Below, piece after piece: positions 46,001 to 54,398 of a stretch of 64,000 bases of DNA. The translations under genes were made by a program, and so were the position numbers. A model generated the notes under the pieces. The model saw only the letters and a program-made list of their open reading frames with translations. It was not told where the DNA came from and made no database searches. The DNA is from Pseudoips prasinana (Eukaryota > Arthropoda > Insecta > Lepidoptera > Nolidae). The DNA lies in NCBI GenBank assembly GCA_951640165.1, contig OX621234.1, positions 26,106,549 through 26,170,548 of the forward strand, in the 5' to 3' direction. Position 1 is the first letter of the stretch. Each line of letters starts with the position of its first letter.

Positions 46001-48786
46001 TCTTCAATGTAATAGATGACTCCTATTACAGTATGTAATATATATGTATGTATACGATTATATGTAGTTTATGGTATTACTATTATCTAGTATAATTTAT
46101 TAACTATATTATTTATAAATATTTTAATGTACGTAGTAGAATGCATATTAGAATGTTTTTTTATTATTTTTATTGTAGTTTTGTATGTAGTATGTACTCA
46201 AGAGTACCTTTATTAAAACGCTCTGTACACCGGCAACTACCCGTAACTGTATCCTTTCTCCTATTTCCTAAGTAGGTTGTCTGGAAAAGATCACATTTTA
46301 GTGATAAGACCGCCACTTGTACTGCTCTCTCTAATATGTATTGTTCTTGTATTGATAAATTGTTTGGTGTACAATAAAGAGTTTAATAAATAATAATAAA
46401 TAAATAATAAATATTTAAAATAAATGAACTACGGCTCTATAGTAATAAGCTTTTTCGCTTATTAATACAAATCGAGCCGTAGTTTGATAGCAGGCCTTTT
46501 GTCCGATTGGACATCGGATGTAGCATTTCATCTATACCAATGCAAAACTCAAAACTACTAGTCAGTTAGTGATCTCGTTAATAAAGTGATATTTATAAAT
46601 ATCTTCGTTTCTATTCCAGGGCAAACGAAGTTATGGGTATGTGCCCCTTACAGGCAAAAATGGCACGTTCTATAAAAAACATGGCCTTTTCTGCATCATG
46701 CCGCAGAATTACCCGGATGCTGTCAACATAGTAAGTAAACAATTAAGCTATTAGCACGATAATTAGATTAGAGTGATTTAGTTGCCATATCCTGCACGTC
46801 AACCACAAGTTCATATAGTTTACTTACTCAATGCTACTGGCAGTTTTAATAGAACATTAACTAGCAATGCTCCTAGCGGAAACTTCAATGAAATTAAAAT
46901 ATCAATATTAAAAAACGGCAAGTTTCATCGAGTAAGTAAACTACTTGTATATGACTCGTGGTAGAGGTACTCGAATATATTGGCTTCCTACTGTACGGTG
47001 TTTTACGTACGTTGAACCTACGACTGAGTTCCCTTTCGTATATAGGTACATATAATAAATAATGTCCTCCTAGCTGAATTTCGGCCACGGCAACCAGTCT
47101 CAATAGAGATTAACCATCTGCGCGGGACATATTGACTGCACGTATGGCACAACGGCTAAGAGAGTCGCCTCGCCGCTTGGTGTCGCGGGTTCGAGTCCCA
47201 TGCTGGACATAAATAGTTGTTCAGAGTCTGGATGTAATTTGGAACCGTCTATTATATGTTTGTAAAATACCCCGCGACACAGGGATTAGATTCAATAATG
47301 CGGGCGTTGTCTTTTTTAAAAGTAAAAAAATATATATTATAGTGCACAAGTGTGTGTGCAAACACAGGAGCATTTTCTATTCCATCATTCGGATCGACCG
47401 CTTTACGTGCTCTCCGATGCACGGGCGTATAATACCGCCAACTCTTAGATTTCGGGCTGTAGCTGAGAAATTATTCTTAGTGATAAACAATACAATAATA
47501 AAATTAACTTAGTAGTGCACAGAATTGTCGGCATTATTTAATAATTTGTATAAGTATATTTCAATAACATAAATTATACTGAGATACAAGAAAAGAGGGC
47601 TCACAATCAGTTGCTATAGAAATCTCAGCAACACCCTCATGACGTGAGAATTATAAGTCAAGGACCAGTACTCAAAATGCTGCTTGCCCCTTTTTTCGTA
47701 TTTTTATTTGCAGCCATTTGTGAGCAACTGCAGACAAACTGAATATTTATTCCAGGCCAAACAGTCACTGGTGCCAGGGTTATATATTCGTTTTCGCTAT
47801 TTATAATAAATAATAATTTATATCTTGAGACTGCTAGGTCATTGCCATCTCATTCCAAATTAGACACAGCCTGTACTATGGCAACCAGACAACTGATAAT
47901 CATACTTATATATTTCTAAATACATGCATATTGTAGAGAAATTACACACAGACATAGAACAAATTCCGACTGCACGTCTAGCGTCGGTCAAAAGAGTAGC
48001 CTCGCCATTGTGTGTTCAGGGTTCGAATCCCGCACGAGACAACTATTGCTGTTACTTATTTTGTATCCGTCAATAATATGTTTGTAAACCACCCCGCGCC
48101 GCAGGGATTGATCTCTAGTGCTGGAGTTCTCGTTTTAATAAAAACAAAGTCTGGGGATCGTACCTACGACCTTTGCTTTAATAGTCAGGGTCACTAACCG
48201 CTAGACCAACAGACCACTCTAAACTAACCACGACACATTTTATGCACTGTTACCATTGATTATTTTACGTAGTATTTACTATCCGTACTCTGTATCTATT
48301 AGTTATTATTTTAGTTATACGTTGAATGTAATCAGCGGATGGATGAGAAATTTTTTAGTAATAATAAAACTTGAGAGGTGTCAAGGGACACCCGGATGGA
48401 ACGAAGTTATTTCTTATTATTTATTATGTACACAAAACCTGTATACACTCAACAAAAATAATCGTCGCGACACCACACTGTTCAATGCTAAATAGAAATG
48501 AAAATATCTGGCTTACTTTCTATAAGAGAGAGAGACAGACAGAGAAACATGCGCACGCCACACAGCTGCAAAAAGTGTCGTGACAACTTTTCGTAAGAAT
48601 TTTTTCCGTCTAGCCCCCTTTCACAACGCGCGATAAGGAACTTAGTTCCAAAATCAAATACAATATTATCTATATTCATGTTTATCTTTACAGAAAACTT
48701 TCCCCAACTCCGTGCTGAATCCAGGAGAAGTATACATCCACAGAATACAGTACAAGTTTGGCATATTACTTGGTAGATATGTATAG
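33735..48786 (+). CDS. Galactose mutarotase (aldose 1-epimerase) family protein, 10 exons, 483 aa; probable pseudoenzyme
   Basis: Exons: 33735-34043, 34151-34244, 35011-35177, 35586-35795, 36799-36886, 38924-39071, 39887-39992, 42724-42849, 46620-46730, 48694-48786. All introns are GT-AG and phases close to one 1452-nt frame. Active family members interconvert alpha- and beta-hexoses in the cytosol. Fold signatures: GATIGRYAN, FHGGFVGFDKVNW, FFNLAGH, TINADKY, GGYDINYC, GRVLELYSNQPGMQFYTGN, PQNYPDAVN. Of the classical active-site residues, His182 (FHGG) and Asp321 are kept. The Arg after ANxx-type Asn153 is Ile154, the general-acid His is Ala252 (SHAPFFNLAGH), and the general-base Glu is Met443 (FCIMPQN). 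It is about 130 aa longer than usual: a charged N-terminal extension (1-100) and an acidic exon 8 (375-416). I start at 33735 because GAAAATGGCG suits initiation better than the ATG ten codons upstream. Mutarotase activity is unlikely; sugar binding may remain. Confidence 0.9.
34151..34244 (+). CDS. Mutarotase-like gene exon 2
   Basis: VITYGATITSISVPDRKGVP then DDILAGFDTLE, the first beta strands of the fold. The intron upstream is only 107 bases. The last base starts a split Glu codon. Confidence 0.9.
34245..35010 (+). other. Intron 2 with a 28-bp perfect hairpin
   Basis: The hairpin is listed separately (34745-34802). The 104-codon ORF at 34507-34821 reads through it and is not called. Confidence 0.7.
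34745..34802. repeat. Perfect 28-bp inverted repeat, 2-nt loop, inside intron 2
   Basis: Arms 34745-34772 (AAGAGTGGCTGGGGAGGAAT...) and 34775-34802 are exact reverse complements around GA. It is GC-richer than the rest of the intron. Being transcribed with the pre-mRNA, it would form a near-uninterrupted 58-nt RNA hairpin. Confidence 0.95.
35011..35177 (+). CDS. Mutarotase-like gene exon 3
   Basis: EYFQPSNPYFGATIGRYAN then IIRDATIQV, RTYMLSSNF and HHFHGGFVGFDK. His182 of FHGG is kept; Ile154 replaces the family Arg in ANR. Confidence 0.9.
35586..35795 (+). CDS. Mutarotase-like gene exon 4
   Basis: VNWRSYVNGLKVVMSHVSER through INLSHAPFFNLAGH. The family pattern NxxNHxYFNLAGH aligns without a gap and puts Ala252 where the catalytic His belongs; His251 sits one residue earlier. 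Confidence 0.9.
35796..36798 (+). other. Intron 4, carrying MITE copy 2 and an imperfect hairpin
   Basis: Contains an imperfect 20-bp inverted repeat (36092-36111 with 36141-36160, one mismatch) and the MITE at 36215-36355. Confidence 0.7.
36215..36355 (+). mobile_element. 141-bp MITE (copy 2 of 3)
   Basis: Starts GTATAGAGGCCAGCACATCA and ends ATGTGCTGGCGCCTGTAC. The outer inverted ends (GGCCAGCACAT with ATGTGCTGGCGCC) and inner AAATTTGACAGATTGGGG are as in copy 1, and both copies are 141 bp long. Confidence 0.85.
36799..36886 (+). CDS. Mutarotase-like gene exon 5
   Basis: HAGPDLMLDHIVTINADKYT then VADDDGLVT; acceptor GCTTGCAG, donor CTG|GTTAGT, phase 1. The INADKYT segment is a family hallmark. 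Confidence 0.88.
36887..38923 (+). other. Intron 5, no feature recognised
   Basis: About 2 kb of AT-rich sequence without a called repeat or ORF. Confidence 0.6.
38924..39071 (+). CDS. Mutarotase-like gene exon 6
   Basis: GERKVVGGTPYDFRVPRMLK through IPMGGYDINYCISRGTEQ and DLAFQA. TPYDFR and the Asp of GYD (Asp321) match the family. The donor used is GCGAG|GTGAGT, phase 2. Confidence 0.9.
39275..39545 (+). repeat. Interspersed repeat (family H) in intron 6, containing a hairpin
   Basis: GCGGGACATATTATAGTGCA then CAAGAATGTGTCTAAG matches the repeat at 47115-47480. After the hairpin, GATCCGATCCGATGAGAC and AATACCGCCAGATACTTATA continue the collinear match (compare AATACCGCCAACTCTTAG at 47430). 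Confidence 0.7.
39355..39405. repeat. Perfect 23-bp inverted repeat, 5-nt loop, inside repeat family H
   Basis: Arms 39355-39377 (AGTGAAGGGTATATAGAGTG...) and 39383-39405 are exact reverse complements around GGTGT. The right arm is the normal continuation of the repeat; the left arm is extra compared with the copy at 47353-47400. Confidence 0.92.
39887..39992 (+). CDS. Mutarotase-like gene exon 7
   Basis: VLHPMTGRVLELYSNQPGMQ then FYTGNYLPDPDKIYE, a strongly conserved family segment; donor GAG|GTTAGT, phase 0. Confidence 0.92.
41551..41670 (+). mobile_element. RTE LINE 3' end with (GAT)n tail
   Basis: CTGGAAATCGCTGGATGCGG then ATAGCGCAAGACCGGCAATT and GGCCTTTGTCCAGCAGTGGA, ending in about nine GAT units. 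The sequence is nearly identical to 56216-56310, so it is a severely 5'-truncated copy of the same family. Confidence 0.85.
42180..42541 (+). mobile_element. CR1/Jockey-type LINE 3' end, 5' truncated
   Basis: Broken frames read GPKIFNKLPKTLK and NHFKSHLKQFLIEKAYYSIN then EFLDDKNIK-stop, the usual end of such ORF2 proteins. The 3' UTR ends in ACTTTGACTTTGACTTT, a hexamer-repeat tail typical of this group. Confidence 0.75.
42724..42849 (+). CDS. Mutarotase-like gene exon 8, acidic low-complexity insertion
   Basis: Phase 0-0 exon of exactly 42 codons: SVPAEEEQQEEGSDTESKK, SPSEASSSRSSAFGEH, then MEEEESM. Acceptor GCTATAG, donor ATG|GTGATT. It interrupts the domain between GNYLP and the conserved GFC/PDAVN segment, where other family members have a short loop. 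Since phases match, skipping it would keep the frame, so it may be alternatively used (inference). Confidence 0.75.
44500..45480 (-). pseudogene. APE-type LINE ORF C-terminal remnant with zinc finger, antisense
   Basis: The minus strand, through several stops and shifts, reads LRWLGHVHRMEPTRIP, then RAQLRFKDYTKREMATFKID, WEKLAENRVEWR, and a C-terminal C2H2-like finger CQACGRLCRSRIGLFSHQKK. This is the standard 3' part of an endonuclease-RT LINE ORF. It is decayed (many stops) and lacks the catalytic RT core. Confidence 0.75.
45490..46424 (+). mobile_element. Jockey/CR1-type LINE, 5' truncated, with A/T-rich tail
   Basis: The 3' part of an ORF2 is followed by a UTR of about 360 bases and a (TAA/TAAA)n tail ending near 46424. 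It abuts the antisense LINE remnant at 45480. Confidence 0.75.
45504..46019 (+). pseudogene. C-terminal end of Jockey/CR1-type ORF2, open for 171 codons
   Basis: LERLQNVCIRFIFGLRKYDH then VSEFRNKLKWLPIRLRR, FSVQSVRLWNELPITIRQ and SLREFKKTFK are the classic post-RT C-terminal motifs (RxQN...LxxLPxxxRR...RxWNxLP...F). The ORF start is an artefact of truncation: the RT catalytic core is absent. Confidence 0.85.
46427..46485. repeat. Imperfect inverted repeat next to the LINE tail
   Basis: GAACTACGGCTCTATAGTAA with TAAGC pairs imperfectly with GCTTATTAATACAAATCGAG then CCGTAGTTT. Located just after the LINE tail in intron 8. Confidence 0.6.
46620..46730 (+). CDS. Mutarotase-like gene exon 9
   Basis: GKRSYGYVPLTGKNGTFYKK then HGLFCIMPQNYPDAVNI. 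Family members read GFCLETQNWPDAVN here; Met443-Pro444 replaces Glu-Thr, removing the catalytic base. Acceptor CTATTCCAG, donor ATA|GTAAGT, phase 0. Confidence 0.92.
47062..47490 (+). repeat. Interspersed repeat family H, split by a SINE
   Basis: Left part 47062-47133 (TGTCCTCCTAGCTGAATTTC, GGGACATATT) and right part about 47331-47490 (ATATTATAGTGCACAAGTGT, TGCTCTCCGATGCACGG, AATACCGCCAACTCTTAG) are contiguous in the copy at 39275-39545 (GGGACATATTATAGTGCAC). The word ATATT is present on both sides of the inserted SINE, as expected for a target duplication. Confidence 0.75.
47134..47330 (+). mobile_element. tRNA-derived SINE (family B), copy 1
   Basis: Head GACTGCACGTATGGCACAAC and GGCTAAGAGAGTCGCCTCGC (box A region), box B GGGTTCGAGTCCC, body TTGTAAAATACCCCGCG, A-rich 3' end. 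A second copy lies at 47968-48145. Confidence 0.8.
47838..48225 (-). mobile_element. SINE with alternative tRNA head, split by SINE B copy 2
   Basis: Body part 47838-47967 (ACACAGCCTGTACTATGGCA, ACCAGACAACTGATAATCAT) continues after the inserted SINE at 48146-48225. There the + strand reads GGGGATCGTACCTACGACCT and CACTAACCGCTAGACCAACA, a reversed tRNA-like box B and box A. The same head type is seen at 62290-62375. Confidence 0.65.
47968..48145 (+). mobile_element. tRNA-derived SINE (family B), copy 2
   Basis: GACTGCACGTCTAGCGTCGG, AAAGAGTAGCCTCGCC, box B GGGTTCGAATCCC, and TTGTAAACCACCCCGCGCCG then GCAGGGATTGATCTC mirror copy 1. It interrupts an older antisense SINE. Confidence 0.78.
48694..48786 (+). 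CDS. Mutarotase-like gene exon 10 (terminal)
   Basis: KTFPNSVLNPGEVYIHRIQY then KFGILLGRYV and TAG. LNPGEVY...YKF is the standard C-terminal strand of the family (LRPGExYxxxxxYxF). Acceptor TTTACAG. Confidence 0.92.
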   Translation, partial: KTFPNSVLNPGEVYIHRIQYKFGILLGRYV

Positions 48787-49066
48787 AACTCTAATTAATC
48801 ACGTTAATGATTAACATGTCTGTTTTGTATTCGTAAATTTTAAATAGAAAAAGTTATTTGTATTATGAAATGTATTTAATCCTCTTTATTTTATAAGAAA
48901 TTTTACTTCTAATTGTTGTTTTTTTGCTATCACATTCCCCAATGCCCAGTAGTTTTTGCAAAATGTTAAAGTCGTGCAAAGAGCACAGTAAACACTCTAC
49001 ATCGGCTTTCACTATAAGTCGATCATTGGATGTTGTAAACGTAGACCAGTCACAACTAACGATAGT

Positions 49067-49152
49067 TGAATAAATATAGTACAATTATAGCAAAATTGAA
49101 TAAATATAGTACAATTATAGCAAAATTTAATAAATATTGTATAATTAGTAAA
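49067..49152. repeat. 30-bp tandem repeat, 2.8 units, each with AATAAA
   Basis: Two identical units (TGAATAAATATAGTACAATT plus ATAGCAAAAT) at 49067-49096 and 49097-49126 are followed by a diverged partial unit. AATAAA falls at 49069, 49099 and 49129. The array lies 281 bases after the stop of the mutarotase-like gene, with no earlier AATAAA that I see, so it may supply its polyadenylation signals (inference). Confidence 0.8.
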
Positions 49153-49164
49153 TAATTCTTGAGA

Positions 49165-49336
49165 GGCCACTACGAACTAGAAGACGCAGCGTGGGCAGTC
49201 CCTACAAGGTGGACTGACGGTCTCGAAAGGGTCGCGTGAATCCGCTGAATGCGGATAGCAAAAGACCGGCCATTGTGGAAATCTTTGGGCCACTGTTGGA
49301 CCTTTGTCCAATGTCCTTTATGTGATGATGATGTAT
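49165..49336 (+). repeat. Diverged RTE LINE 3' end
   Basis: ACTAGAAGACGCAGCGTGGG, CGCTGAATGCGGATAGCAAA and GACCGGCCATTGTGGAAATC then GATGATGATG match the RTE 3' end with many substitutions and gaps. Confidence 0.75.
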
Positions 49337-51339
49337 TGAGTAAGTATCGGATGACTCTTTATTACACATTAATAATACACGTTAAAACATCAAAACTATT
49401 TAGAATAACCTGACATAACCGTTAGAAAACTCCCGACCCCAACTATAATTATATCAATTTAGAAAAGAACTCAAACTGCTGGATCGATATTAACCAAACA
49501 TAGCTAAGAACCAGAAAACTGGCTTTCAAATGAAAAGCAACCGTACCTGAATCGGTACATCCGTTTGAGAGCTACGATGCCACAGACAGATACACACAGG
49601 CAGACGTCAAACTTATAACACTCCTGCGTCAGGGGTTAAAAATGACTAATGGTGTATTGATGTTCCTGTGTGCTATTTTCATGGATTTTTTTTTAATAAA
49701 ATATCTAGTTAAGTTGACATGTATGCTCGTAGAGTTAAGTATATCACGTTTGTTTACTGAGAACTTTTTTTCGAAGCTAGCAGGACTATGCATTGGTATA
49801 GTAGGTGAATAGTCCTGCTAGTTTTAATATGAATGAACAATCCCGTCCAAGTTTTATTTAGCCGATGGCCTAATGTGTGCTCAAAATTAAATGGAAGCAA
49901 CAATAAATTTAGAAGTTATCTATGAATACGGTTGGTTGACTTGTTAGATTGTATGTCATCAGCGGGCTTACTCACATGTCTCAATTTAGCGATTAGAAAT
50001 GGCTCAGTTCAATGACTTTGATAATGATTCGGACTTCAAATTTAATATGTGATTACTCTAAAGTTGACCGTACTCTTAATCGCTGAAGGTAAGGAGGCGG
50101 AAATTGTGATTTGGAATTTTATAGTCAGCTATGACCTGTTAGTTTTAGGTATGGTAGTAGTCACTTAAGTGAAATTTAAGTTTTATTTGTAATAATATTG
50201 AACCACTATATAAAATATTTGCTACAGAAAAAGTCATGATTCTGGTGAATTCGATTGTATACACCTAATATGTGTCATATTTTTTCACATACACGTATAA
50301 AAATATTGTTCATTATATCTATTTACAAATTTTATTTTACCAATGATGACGAAAGGTCAAATAGCATTTTACATCCCGAATTCCCGAAGAGTAATTATAG
50401 CTTGATGTTAACTAGCAAGCTAAAAATTACAAGAATTTGACAAAATGTCCTTATTCTCCTATGACAAACCTACTGATCAATCTACTGACGAGTCCTGAAC
50501 TAGATTTTTGTGCGTCATTGAACCTTTTTCTCAAGATGATTTGGATGGATTTGAATGCAAAAAGAATGTAGTATCTGTGTTAACGGACACCATAATTGAA
50601 CGGCCCGACATATTATTGGTCATCACAACCAATTCAAATGATTGAATACATTGTAATAACCTCAATTAATAGACCTATTAAATTCTAATTTGGGGACTTG
50701 AAATTAAAACGTAAACATTAGTATTAATGACATCAATGTGCTCTCTAATTCATACGTACCTAAAATATTCATAAAATTTTACAGTCATACTGTTAATAAA
50801 TATTAAAACTAAGTACGTTATGGTTATTCAACTGCTTTTAATGTAATTCCGGTTTCGTGTCCGTGCTCGGGCCAAAAATGTTATTGTCAAACCCAGAGGT
50901 TGGAAGCCTCATGCCTCGGAGAGCACGTAAATCCAATGACCCTGGACCTTACTATTCTGCGGTGGCGTCCACTTGTCATACTTATTAGTTTTTGAGAGTT
51001 AATGAATACTGAGTTAGAGAAGAAGATACTTTATATTAATTGATTTACGAGAACATTTTACATCTTAAGGACATTACTGTCGAATTGAGTCTGGCTCTGT
51101 TAGCCGGCTTTTTAAAAAGGGCTACTATTAACTGACAGCAATATACTACCATACTGATCATCTTGAAGTATTAGATGGCTACCATTACATTAATTTGAAA
51201 AATTGTGACTCAGCAAAATTGTAGTAACATATATCAGTTGTTAGAAATACCGCTGTAATGCATAGCACGGCTTTAGACCAAAAAGATCGGTTCAGTCTAA
51301 TCTACTGACTCTAGTAGACTTTATATTGCCAAGAAAACA
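49337..51339. other. no gene recognised; repeat fragments
   Basis: 49445-49640 (CAGACAGATACACACAGGCA then GACGTCAAACTTATAACACT, CTGCGTCAGGGGTTAAA) and 50865-50990 (CATGCCTCGGAGAGCACGTA) are dispersed-repeat vocabulary. A 13-bp inverted repeat (49777-49789 with 49809-49821) is present. No ORF with motifs. Confidence 0.4.
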
Positions 51340-51870
51340 CTCAGGTCAATGTCCTTTATTTCGACTTTCGGAAGACGTTGTATAGGGTCCTTAAAGACAT
51401 ACTGTTGGCTAAACTTAACTTTGCCCCTGGATTGTAACAACTCGTCTCAGACTATCTCCGGGACCAACAGCAGTTTATCAGACTGAGTTAATTAGGATGA
51501 TTATGTTAAACGACCTTCATATATTCCTTAAATATGGATGCTTAATGTATGCTGACAATCTAAAACTCTTTGCGGAACTTAGCTACGATGAAGATTCTAT
51601 AGCAATACAGCTGGACATTGATGCTATTTTCCAATGGAGCCTATGAACATGCAATTTAATGACTTCTGGTCGTATGCAGTGCCCAGTAGAGCCTGACTAC
51701 AAAATAAATGGTGACAGTTGACTCATCCCACCACCACAAAGGATCTCGGTGTCAGATTCGACCGTAAATAAACACCGACCACATAACTTCTCTAGTGAAA
51801 GAATCTTTTAAGCTTCATCTCATTTTCATCAAACATATCAGGTTTCATTCTTTGATAATAAAGAGACTTG
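51340..51870 (+). pseudogene. Jockey-type LINE reverse transcriptase remnant
   Basis: Broken frames give VYFDFRKTLYRVL (motif A region), DYLRDQQQFIRLS, and CLMYADNLKLFAELSYDEDS (motif C, with YADN where active enzymes have YADD). Motif B is missing and stops are frequent. Far decayed. Confidence 0.7.
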
Positions 51871-53303
51871 GAATCATCATGTGATCCGGTTAATATTTCT
51901 TAAAATATTTTTTGTCAGGTTTTGAAGTAGGTAATTACAAACATATAAAAATCTAATCTAGTGATGACCTTTGTTTTGGATAGGGGTTAATGGATTGACT
52001 ACAGCTCTCCGCGGCCCGAAGAGTTAACAATTTTGTTCCGAGAAAACCTTTCACGATCGCAACTGATGTTTAAAACCGAAGTAGAATCTGACACCTGTTT
52101 TAACAATCTTATTCACTGGTTCTTTATGGATTAAGTACCGAGGTCAGTTGGTAAAGGTACTCGAATACTTCTAGAAGATGTTCGTGACAGGTAAGATTGG
52201 GATCGTATCTTACTTGATATTAGAGAAAGCGAGTCTTTAGATAAAACAGTACAACGGTAAAGTGAGGTAGATAATAGCGTATTTCTACCTCCACCTTCCA
52301 GAACAAATTCCAGCATTATTGTCTAACTGGGTGTGAATAAGGAAGCTCTAGCCCAACAGGAAGAGAACAATGGTCGGAAACAATGTGTGTTTCAACTGTC
52401 ATATGCTACGGTAACCGCTAACTATAAAGTAAGCCGTACGCTTATAAGCCGACAAAAGAAAATTAATGTTGAATTTATTTGTTCGATGGACTAAATTAAT
52501 CTTTTACAAATCGAATAAACTAGAAGTTCATATTGGGAAGAAAATTTAGCTTCAAAATTAAAGTTGAATCTGTACCTGGATCATCACCGTAATGTATAAA
52601 ATATTTTTGTTGACAATACGTGGTCTCAATATTAATTATACCTAATGCCCATCATATTGTAGCGCACAAGCATCCTTATCGAATATTCAGGTAATCATTT
52701 TGCAATGTCTTTAATATAAACAAACATAAGATGTTTTGTTTATCGCGAGAAACTGAACTTTTAACCTCGACCGAGTGATCAAAGACGTCATCAGTTACTC
52801 CATTTTTAGCCACGGATGTATTTACGGCTTTTTATCACGTTACATAAAGCAAAGTACTGAACTAAGGTAGATAATGTTCCAACTCTTAAAAAACAAATGT
52901 AATCAGAATTATTATGAATCATTTTACAACTAATCGCCAATGAATAAATATGAGACAAAACTAAGATTTAGATGCATACTACATTAATTTCACATCAATT
53001 ATCCCACCTACGGAACTTCAATACAAAAAAGAACTAACTAAGCGTGATATAGTTTGAGAATGTGCTGGAAAACTTCAGTGAATTACTCTCGCTTTTATAT
53101 TATTATGAGGATTGGATGGGACGCCTAGAGGCATTAATATTTTTTTGAAATCCATTCTTTTATATGCGTAACCTAAAAAACTTTACCGTTATATCAGATA
53201 TCGATTCTGTTGGGCTCCTGGTTTATAAACAACCTACATACGATATCTTACCCTTAACGAGAATAATAATTCAAATGAATTATTTAATTTTATTTAAACA
53301 ACA
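51871..53303. other. no gene recognised
   Basis: AT-rich. ORFs at 52131-52316 (-) and 53164-53358 lack motifs; the latter runs into the RTE fragment. Confidence 0.45.
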
Positions 53304-53488
53304 ATCCGCATCCAGCGATTTCCAGCGACCCGCACAAGATCATCGGTCCATCTTGTAGGGGGCCTGCCCACGCTGCGTCTTCCGGTTCGTGGTCGCCACT
53401 CGAGAAACTTTCAGCGCAAGACCGGCAATTGTGGAGATCTTTGGGGGAGGCCTTTGTCCAGCAGTGGACGTCTTTCGGCTGATATGAT
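53304..53488. mobile_element. RTE LINE 3' end with 5' inversion (twin-priming structure)
   Basis: 53304-53410 is the reverse complement of the segment at about 56130-56233 (ATCCGCATCCAGCGATTTCC...CGTGGTCGCCACTCGAGAA). 53413-53488 is the next segment in direct orientation (AGCGCAAGACCGGCAATTGT...GGCTGATATGAT). In the intact copy these join as GGAT|AGCGC, so the inversion breakpoint lies exactly between adjacent source bases. Confidence 0.85.
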
Positions 53489-53526
53489 AGAAAAATCAAT
53501 CAAAAAAGTATCTTTCTTATAACTAC

Positions 53527-53633
53527 AAGCTGCGCCCCGCGGTTTCACCCGCGTTAAAGTAGTTTTGGCGTAAAAGAGTAACCAACATACACCTATACTC
53601 ACAAACTTTCGCATTTATAATATTAGTAGAATG
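53527..53633 (-). mobile_element. Helitron-like short repeat, antisense, internal deletion
   Basis: AAGCTGCGCCCCGCGGTTTC then ACCCGCGTTAAAGTAG and CAAACTTTCGCATTTATAAT then ATTAGT are the two reversed ends of the 26391/28496 family, joined with most of the middle missing. Confidence 0.7.
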
Positions 53634-53749
53634 TGTACCTCTAGCGGTTTTGGAAGTGCACGCCGGAATAGCTCGCAAATGGTAGATTTTTGTCTACTTA
53701 CACTTGACACTTATCATCATATTTTGGACAATCCACACAATGTCTTTAT

Positions 53750-53890
53750 AAATTTTAGCCTATGTGTTATTCTGATGTATAAGCTATATTATTGTAAAGT
53801 TTAATTGAAATATATTCAGTAGTTATTACGTGAAAGAGTAACAAACATCCATCTATACTTACAAACTTTCGCGTTTATTATATTAGTTGG
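53750..53890 (-). mobile_element. Helitron-like short repeat, partial, antisense
   Basis: AATTTTAGCCTATGTGTTAT and AAACTTTCGCGTTTATTATA then TTAGT resemble the 5' two thirds of the same family reversed. The hairpin end is absent. Confidence 0.55.
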
Positions 53891-54398
53891 ATAACTTCCG
53901 TTTAAAAATAATTAAAAACTATGATTCCATTTCCACACACAAATATACAAAAGTTACTATAAAATCTATAAATAATCTATATAAATCTATTTTCAATTAA
54001 TAAAACTCAAACAAATGTGTACAAATAGTGTTTAAAGAAAACGAATACATCTCAATTAAACTAATAAATACAGGAGGTAGGTCTCTTTTTAATAAATCAG
54101 ATACTACTCTATAGAGGTTCACATAAATTATAAAAAAAATACATAATAATTGTAATTGTCTTAAATTTATCCATAAGTACTTTGACCCCTGCTCAGCGCA
54201 ACAGAAAGAGACTATGGCTCTGTATAACTATTTCCAATCAGATCATAATTACCGTGATAAAGGCCTTTTCTATTTTTCGAAATATAAGATTGTGGTGCTG
54301 AAGCCTTGCCAGGGATTCATGATAACGCTCATTGTTACTACGTTATCTCCCACATTTAACCCTGATAATATTTAGTATATCTATCATATTATAGTTTA
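53891..54398. other. no gene seen
   Basis: AT-rich; 54185-54350 may be old retroelement sequence adjacent to the gypsy-type remnant, but I could not align it. Confidence 0.4.

Larger units (their letters stand above)
42850..46619 (+). other. Intron 8, host of two LINE fragments
   Basis: 3.8 kb containing the antisense LINE remnant 44500-45480 and the sense Jockey/CR1-type fragment 45490-46424. The rest (42850-44500) is AT-rich with nothing recognised. Confidence 0.65.
46731..48693 (+). other. Intron 9, nested SINE insertions
   Basis: Contains repeat family H split by a SINE, then a second SINE inside another SINE (see entries 47062-48225). Confidence 0.65.

Noticed and set aside
47134..47225. 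Possible tRNA gene (box A and box B in order)
   Set aside because: The same head and downstream body recur at 47968 with an A-rich 3' end and a target duplication here, so it is a SINE; the other tRNA-like heads (9640, 18500, 59820) also show SINE context or lack a foldable acceptor stem.
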